NCBI GenBank assembly: GCA_003576745.1
Contig: QEVR01000003.1
Location: forward strand, 1-64,000
Source: Candidatus Uhrbacteria bacterium
Lineage (GTDB): Bacteria > Patescibacteriota > Patescibacteriia > 2-12-FULL-60-25
Reading direction: 5' to 3'
DNA length: 64,000 nt
The translations under genes and the position numbers were made by a program. The notes under the pieces are model-generated. The model worked only from the letters and a program-made list of their open reading frames with translations, made no database searches and was not told the DNA's origin. Shown in pieces: positions 59,660 through 64,000 of this stretch (position 1 is the first letter of the stretch; each line of letters begins with the position of its first letter).

Positions 59660-61462
59660 ATGACGAATATCCGCAACATCGCCATCATCGCCCACGTCGA
59701 TCATGGTAAAACAACGCTCGCCGACGCTCTGCTCAAACAGAGCGATACGTTTCGCGAACGCGGCCTCGAGGGGACGACGATTTTGGATTCGAATGATTTG
59801 GAACGCGAACGTGGGATCACCATCCTCTCCAAAAACTGCGCCGTGGTGTACGGAGACACCAAAATCAACATCGTGGATACTCCGGGACACGCAGACTTCG
59901 GGGGAGAAGTGGAACGCATCATGAATCTCGTCGATGGGGCTCTCCTGCTCGTGGATGCGAAAGAAGGCCCAATGCCGCAGACGCGCTTTGTGCTCAAAAA
60001 AGCCATCGAGGCGGGGCATCGTATCATTGTTGTTATTAATAAAATCGACAAGCCGGATGCGCGTCCGGACTGGGTGTTGAATCAAACATTCGATCTTTTT
60101 GTCCATTTGGGCGCCTCGGATGCTCAGGCGGATTTTCCGGTTATCTATGCATCGGCCAAGCAGGGGAAAGCCGGCGCCGAGCCGAATCTCGCGTCCATGA
60201 CTGACGTCAAACCAATCTTCGAGAGCATCCTGAATGAGATACCGGCGCCGAAGAATGACGCCTCCGGTCCGCTTCAGGTGTCCGTTGCGAACATCAGTTA
60301 CGATAATTACAAAGGGAAGGTTGGCATCGGCCGCGTGGTGCGCGGCACGTTCAAGCCGGGCGCGGTGGCATGGATAAATCGCGAAGGCAAAACAAGCTCG
60401 GCTAAAATTAGCACTGTATTTTCTTTCATGGGGCTCGGCAAGGTTGAGGTTCAGGAGGCCGTGGCCGGCGACATCGTGGCATTTGCGGGCATTTCCGATT
60501 TGAATATCGGCGAAACCATCGCGGATCCCGCGCATCCCGAGGCCCTGCCCGTCATCGCCATTGAAAAACCGACCGTCAAAATGACATTCGGTGTGAACAC
60601 GTCCCCGTTCTCCGGGCAGGAAGGGGAGTTCACGACGAGTCGGAACATCAAGGACAGGCTGGAACGTGAAATTCAGAATGATGTTGCTCTCCAGGTGGAA
60701 CCTGGCTCGAGCGATAGCACGTTCATCGTTTCCGGCCGCGGAGAATTGCATTTGGCCATCCTCATCGAGCGCATGCGTCGCGAAGGATATGAGCTTCAGG
60801 TCTCCCGGCCGCAGGTGATTCTCCGCGAAGAGAACAGCGTCAAAATGGAGCCCTTCGAAGAAGCATCCATCGAATGCCCGGAAGCCTTGAGCGGCTCCGT
60901 TATCGAAAACATAGGAAAGCGCAAAGGGGAGATCCTCGACATGCGTATGGAAAGTGGCACGACGTATCTGGAATGCGTCTTCCCGACGCGCGGACTCATT
61001 GGGTATCGCAATCAATTCATGAAGGACACCAAGGGCCAGGGCATTTTGAACACCGTTTTTCTGGAATATCGCCCCATGCTGGGGACCATTGAAGCCGCTC
61101 CGCATGGATCATTGATCGCTTTTGAAACGGGAACGGCAAATTCCTACGGTCTTCAGAATGCGCAGGAGCGCGGCCAGTTGTTTATCGGTCCCGGCGCCAA
61201 GGTGTACGAAGGTATGGTCGTGGGGCAGAACTCTCGTCCGGAAGACATGGAAGTGAACGTATGCAAGGAAAAGCGGCTCACGAACATGCGTTCCAAAGGC
61301 GAAGGCGTGGCCGAAGGGCTGGATACCCCGCGTTTCATGAGCCTTGAAGAATCCATGGAGTATCTCGGCGATGATGAATTGCTCGAAGTGACTCCTGTAT
61401 CCCTCCGCATACGGAAACAGCTTCTAAAACCGCATGAACGAAAGCGGGCCGGCCAGGCATAA
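59660..61462 (+). CDS. typA: Ribosome-dependent GTPase TypA/BipA
   Basis: 600 aa. G1 [10 protein letters not shown]2 GITILSKN, G3 [12 protein letters not shown]4 NKID and G5 SAK (in ASAKQGK) form the GTPase domain. Then an EF-G-like domain II and the conserved [23 protein letters not shown] and [16 protein letters not shown]. TypA promotes 50S maturation and stress or cold growth. Normal length. Confidence 0.97.
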   Translation: MTNIRNIAIIAHVDHGKTTLADALLKQSDTFRERGLEGTTILDSNDLERERGITILSKNCAVVYGDTKINIVDTPGHADFGGEVERIMNLVDGALLLVDAKEGPMPQTRFVLKKAIEAGHRIIVVINKIDKPDARPDWVLNQTFDLFVHLGASDAQADFPVIYASAKQGKAGAEPNLASMTDVKPIFESILNEIPAPKNDASGPLQVSVANISYDNYKGKVGIGRVVRGTFKPGAVAWINREGKTSSAKISTVFSFMGLGKVEVQEAVAGDIVAFAGISDLNIGETIADPAHPEALPVIAIEKPTVKMTFGVNTSPFSGQEGEFTTSRNIKDRLEREIQNDVALQVEPGSSDSTFIVSGRGELHLAILIERMRREGYELQVSRPQVILREENSVKMEPFEEASIECPEALSGSVIENIGKRKGEILDMRMESGTTYLECVFPTRGLIGYRNQFMKDTKGQGILNTVFLEYRPMLGTIEAAPHGSLIAFETGTANSYGLQNAQERGQLFIGPGAKVYEGMVVGQNSRPEDMEVNVCKEKRLTNMRSKGEGVAEGLDTPRFMSLEESMEYLGDDELLEVTPVSLRIRKQLLKPHERKRAGQA

Positions 61463-61492
61463 ACATCCTATCGAATCCCGGGGTGTTTTTTG
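61463..61492 (+). terminator. Terminator of typA
   Basis: AAACATCC...CGGGGTGTTTTTT, an imperfect stem of about 8 bp ending in six T residues. Confidence 0.65.
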
Positions 61493-61569
61493 ATCCGCAT
61501 ATCCTTCCGTGGCCTGCCACGGCTCTTTTGAGGTATGATGAGAAGCATCTTATTCATTAATGTGTTTCT

Positions 61570-61800
61570 ATGGGAATGACCTGTGCAAATTGCGGAATCA
61601 GCGGGGGATGCAAATGCCCTCATCATAAAATGGTGCCGCTCTTCATTACCCTGATCGGCGCGGTGTTCCTTTTGCAGGCCTTTGATGCTGTGAGCGCATC
61701 GTTCACGGCATGGGCCTGGCCGCTTCTCGTAACCCTCATCGGCCTCACCAAGCTCATGGGCGGGAACTGCAAGTGTTGCGCAAACGGGGCTAAAAAATAA
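61570..61800 (+). CDS. Small Cys-rich membrane protein
   Basis: 76 aa. Cys-rich N-terminus (CANCGISGGCKCPHH), two hydrophobic helices (about 23-38 and 48-62), and CKCC near the end. The two cysteine groups on either side of a helical hairpin suggest metal binding at one membrane face. I recall such small proteins in this phylum but no function is established. TATGAT lies upstream as a likely -10. Confidence 0.75.
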   Translation: MGMTCANCGISGGCKCPHHKMVPLFITLIGAVFLLQAFDAVSASFTAWAWPLLVTLIGLTKLMGGNCKCCANGAKK

Positions 61801-61818
61801 GCGCTCTGTTTGCAGGAC

Positions 61819-61844
61819 AAAAATGCCCTCTCAAGGGCGTTTTT
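61819..61844 (+). terminator. Terminator between the small membrane gene and pyrD
   Basis: AAAAATGCCC-tctcaa-GGGCGTTTTT. It ends 13 nt before the pyrD ATG chosen here, so pyrD needs its own start signal or read-through. Confidence 0.88.
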
Positions 61845-61857
61845 GTATGGCCTGGCT

Positions 61858-63039
61858 ATGGATCCAGCATCTGGCCTTATTTTTTTAGTGGCGTATGCTT
61901 TGTCCATGTTCGCTACCGCGTTGTGGAGCATGGCCTATAGGGGTTTTGCCAAGCCGTATTTTTTCCGCCGTGATCCCGAAGCTGTCCATGACCGCATGAC
62001 GAACATAGGGAGTTTTCTCGGTTCGCATATCGTTACGCGAAAGGCGGCGGAGGCCTGCTTCCATTACAGGCATCCTGCGCTCGAACAAAACATCCTCGGC
62101 ATCCGTTTTGCGAATCCGATCGGTCTTGCCGCCGGATTCGACAAGGACGCGCGGCTCACGGACATCATGGCTGCCATTGGCTTCGGTTTCGAAGAAATTG
62201 GATCTGTTACCGGCGAGCCTTGCGAGGGCAATCCCAAGCCGCGTTTGTGGCGCCTGCCAAAATCCCGCGGCATTCTCGTCCATTATGGCTTGAAGAACGA
62301 AGGTTGTGAGGTTATCGCACATCGTCTGCGGAACAGGCGACTCCGTTTTCCAGTAGGCACGAGTATTGCGAAAACGAATTCGCCAGCGACCGTGGATATT
62401 CCGTCCGGCATCCGCGATTATGCCAAGGCGTTTCGCGCTTTCTCCGCCATTGGCGACTATTTCACCGTCAATATCAGCTGCCCGAACGCGTATGGAGGAG
62501 GGCTGTTCAGCGATCCGGCACGTCTTGATGCACTGCTTGCCGAGCTGGATGCGATTCCGACGCAAAAACCCGTTTTTTTGAAACTGCCTGCCGATATCGG
62601 CGAAAACGGCCTTCGGGAAATCGTTTCCGTAAGTCGGCGCCACCGTTTGCATGGATTCATCGCGTCGAATCTTACAAAGCGCCGAGATCTTCCGGGCCTC
62701 TACCGGGATGAAATTGCCGGACACGACAAGGGAGGGATAAGCGGCGTCGTTCTTCGGGACATTTCAAATAATCTCGTCTCCCGTCTTTATGTCCTCGCGG
62801 GCGGTGAATTCGTCATCGTTGGGTGTGGAGGTGTATTTTCGGCGGAGGATGCCTATGAAAAAATCCGCCGCGGTGCTTCCCTCGTGCAGCTCGTAACCGG
62901 CCTCATCTACAATGGCCCGCAACACATAGGAGAAATCAACCGCGGCCTTGCGCGATTACTGCAGCGAGACGGATTCGCCTCCGTCCGCGAGGCCGTGGGC
63001 ATTGACGTTCGCAATGCATCCATAGCCCGATCCGCCTGA
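61858..63039 (+). CDS. pyrD: Dihydroorotate dehydrogenase (quinone), class 2
   Basis: 393 aa from the ATG at 61858, just after a terminator; an open frame upstream begins at 61810. N-terminal membrane-associated helix (class 2 feature), then PIGLAAGFDKDA, the FMN-binding NISCPNAYGGG, KLPADIGENG, ISGVVLRDIS and IVGCGGVFSAEDAYEKIRRGASLVQLVTGLIYNGP. The catalytic base Ser is in NISCPN. It oxidises dihydroorotate with quinone in pyrimidine synthesis. Other pyr genes are not in the window. Confidence 0.95.
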   Translation: MDPASGLIFLVAYALSMFATALWSMAYRGFAKPYFFRRDPEAVHDRMTNIGSFLGSHIVTRKAAEACFHYRHPALEQNILGIRFANPIGLAAGFDKDARLTDIMAAIGFGFEEIGSVTGEPCEGNPKPRLWRLPKSRGILVHYGLKNEGCEVIAHRLRNRRLRFPVGTSIAKTNSPATVDIPSGIRDYAKAFRAFSAIGDYFTVNISCPNAYGGGLFSDPARLDALLAELDAIPTQKPVFLKLPADIGENGLREIVSVSRRHRLHGFIASNLTKRRDLPGLYRDEIAGHDKGGISGVVLRDISNNLVSRLYVLAGGEFVIVGCGGVFSAEDAYEKIRRGASLVQLVTGLIYNGPQHIGEINRGLARLLQRDGFASVREAVGIDVRNASIARSA

Positions 63040-63048
63040 AAAGCGGTG

Positions 63049-63054
63049 TACAAT
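63049..63054 (+). promoter_or_regulatory. -10 element directly before the lipoprotein gene
   Basis: TACAAT ends 9 nt before the ATG at 63064. With the usual start distance the leader would be about 3 nt. Confidence 0.45.
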
Positions 63055-63063
63055 ATCTTCACC

Positions 63064-63843
63064 ATGCGACGCGTATTCATTCTTCCCATCTTTCTCGCTC
63101 TCGTAGGCGCGGGTTGTGCCGACCGATGGGACCGGCTCATCTCGGCGAATTATTATTTGACCCCGGAATTGCATGAGCAGAGCCGCGCGGAGGTCGAGCA
63201 GACGCTCGTAAAACTGGCGGAGCAGATTGGCATTTCCACAAAAATTTTCGAAGAGCGAAAACGGAGTCTTGATATCCGCATGGGCTATCCGGAACTGCAG
63301 GCTGGCGGGAGTACGTCGTCCCGCGAAACCTTCAACAAAGCTATGAAGGCATACATCGACGGCACGGTCGATCAGTTTAAGAAAGATTTCGAAGCCGCTG
63401 GCAGCGCATCCGATGCCGGAGACTGGCTTTTGTCATCCGACTATCGCGTTCCGTACACTTCGCCGTCGCTTGTGTCCGTCGTGATTGACGGCAGTATGTA
63501 TCAGGGCGGAGCGCACCCGAACAGCTTTTATCAAACATTCATCTACCTCGTGCAGAAGGAGCGTTTCGTGAGCGCGGAAGAGGTCTTTTCCGAGGCATCC
63601 GATCTTCTGGCCGCATCTGACGCCGCGCAAAAGGAACTTGCCGCAAGGGATATCTCGGATGCCGAATGGATACAGAACGGCGCAGGGCCTTCCATGGAAA
63701 ATTATCGGCATGTATATATCACGGACGCCGGGCTTGCCGTGATCTTTCCGCCGTATCAGGTGGCGGCATATGCCGCCGGCCCGCAGGAAGTCATTATTCC
63801 CTGGAGTGTTATTCCCGGGACGCGACATGTCCTGTTTCGATAG
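63064..63843 (+). CDS. Lipoprotein with DUF4163/DUF3298-type domain
   Basis: 259 aa from the ATG at 63064. Signal MRRVFILPIFLALVGAGC with a lipobox-like VGAGC, so it is likely lipidated (LspA is present at 28391). The body has the RsiV-like DUF4163/DUF3298 pattern: VVIDGSMYQGGAHPNSFYQTFIYL and a late VIIPWSVIPG. Such proteins bind ligands, for example lysozyme in RsiV, at the cell surface. Function here is unknown. Confidence 0.85.
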   Translation: MRRVFILPIFLALVGAGCADRWDRLISANYYLTPELHEQSRAEVEQTLVKLAEQIGISTKIFEERKRSLDIRMGYPELQAGGSTSSRETFNKAMKAYIDGTVDQFKKDFEAAGSASDAGDWLLSSDYRVPYTSPSLVSVVIDGSMYQGGAHPNSFYQTFIYLVQKERFVSAEEVFSEASDLLAASDAAQKELAARDISDAEWIQNGAGPSMENYRHVYITDAGLAVIFPPYQVAAYAAGPQEVIIPWSVIPGTRHVLFR

Positions 63844-63864
63844 AATCATTCGGATTGCGCAGGG

Positions 63865-64000
63865 GTGAAGAGTACGTAGTTGCGTAGGGCGTAGGGGGAG
63901 AGTACGTAGTTGCGTAGGGGGCATAATTCTAACCGAGATCCGAAACCCGTTCTCTTTGCCCTTTGCCCTTGCACTCAGTATGTTCGTAGGTCCGTAAGAC
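63865..64000. repeat. Mosaic intergenic repeat, copy 8 (cut by the window edge)
   Basis: No gene. It has gagtacgtagttgcgta (twice), gggggcataattctaaccgag, aaacccgttctctttgccc, gttcgtaggtccgtaag: the same words in the same order as copies 2 and 6. Confidence 0.85.

Overview
This window looks like the origin-proximal part of a Patescibacteria (Candidate Phyla Radiation) chromosome, probably a Parcubacteria-type lineage. The reasons are: a run of secreted proteins with the SSTNFQ...AGYR and INYQ-type modules common in that group; a DksA/TraR-like zinc-finger gene overlapping lspA; LysM-M23 and SH3-plus-repeat secreted proteins; very short or absent mRNA leaders with few Shine-Dalgarno sites; and a serine recombinase of the YARKSSE type. 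TGA acts as a normal stop codon. The taxonomic placement is inference from gene content. No phylogeny was run.

Layout. 1-7.2 kb holds five minus-strand genes for exported or surface-anchored proteins. 7.2-8.5 kb is an AT-rich, gene-poor stretch with three perfect 16-bp ParB-binding parS sites interleaved with tRNA-Ala and tRNA-Arg. 8.5-13.1 kb carries rpsT, holA, polA and a glycerophosphodiesterase. 13.3-17.1 kb carries tRNA-Cys, a 3D-domain protein and a class A penicillin-binding protein. 17.3-21.4 kb is the classical origin block dnaN-dnaA / rpmH-rnpA-yidD. 21.4-38.7 kb is mostly housekeeping: inositol monophosphatase, trigger factor, an M23 peptidase, YifB/ComM, LspA, a DksA-like protein, PNPase, NYN nuclease, S15, a Xer recombinase and a slipin. 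It also contains a strong candidate for an unrecognised structured RNA of about 480 nt (29.6-30.1 kb). 55.1-63.8 kb returns to chromosomal genes: YwbE, an amine oxidase, an SH3 protein, a BASS transporter, TypA, PyrD and a lipoprotein.

The accessory region is an integrated element of about 16 kb (38.8 to about 54.9 kb) inserted at the 3' end of tRNA-His. It has a serine recombinase whose last codons are read from the tRNA gene, a primase-ATPase, several small or unknown genes, and a divergent cargo operon. The operon contains an HTH protein, a complete type III restriction-modification system (mod, res), a Cas4-like Fe-S nuclease overlapping res, and a RelA/SpoT-like HD protein. No capsid or conjugation genes were seen, so it resembles a satellite-like or mobilisable defence island.

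The chromosomal intergenic spaces, but not the island, carry an unusual family of mosaic repeats built from the same recurring words in either orientation. Two near-identical inverted copies bracket the dnaN-dnaA-rpmH-rnpA block.
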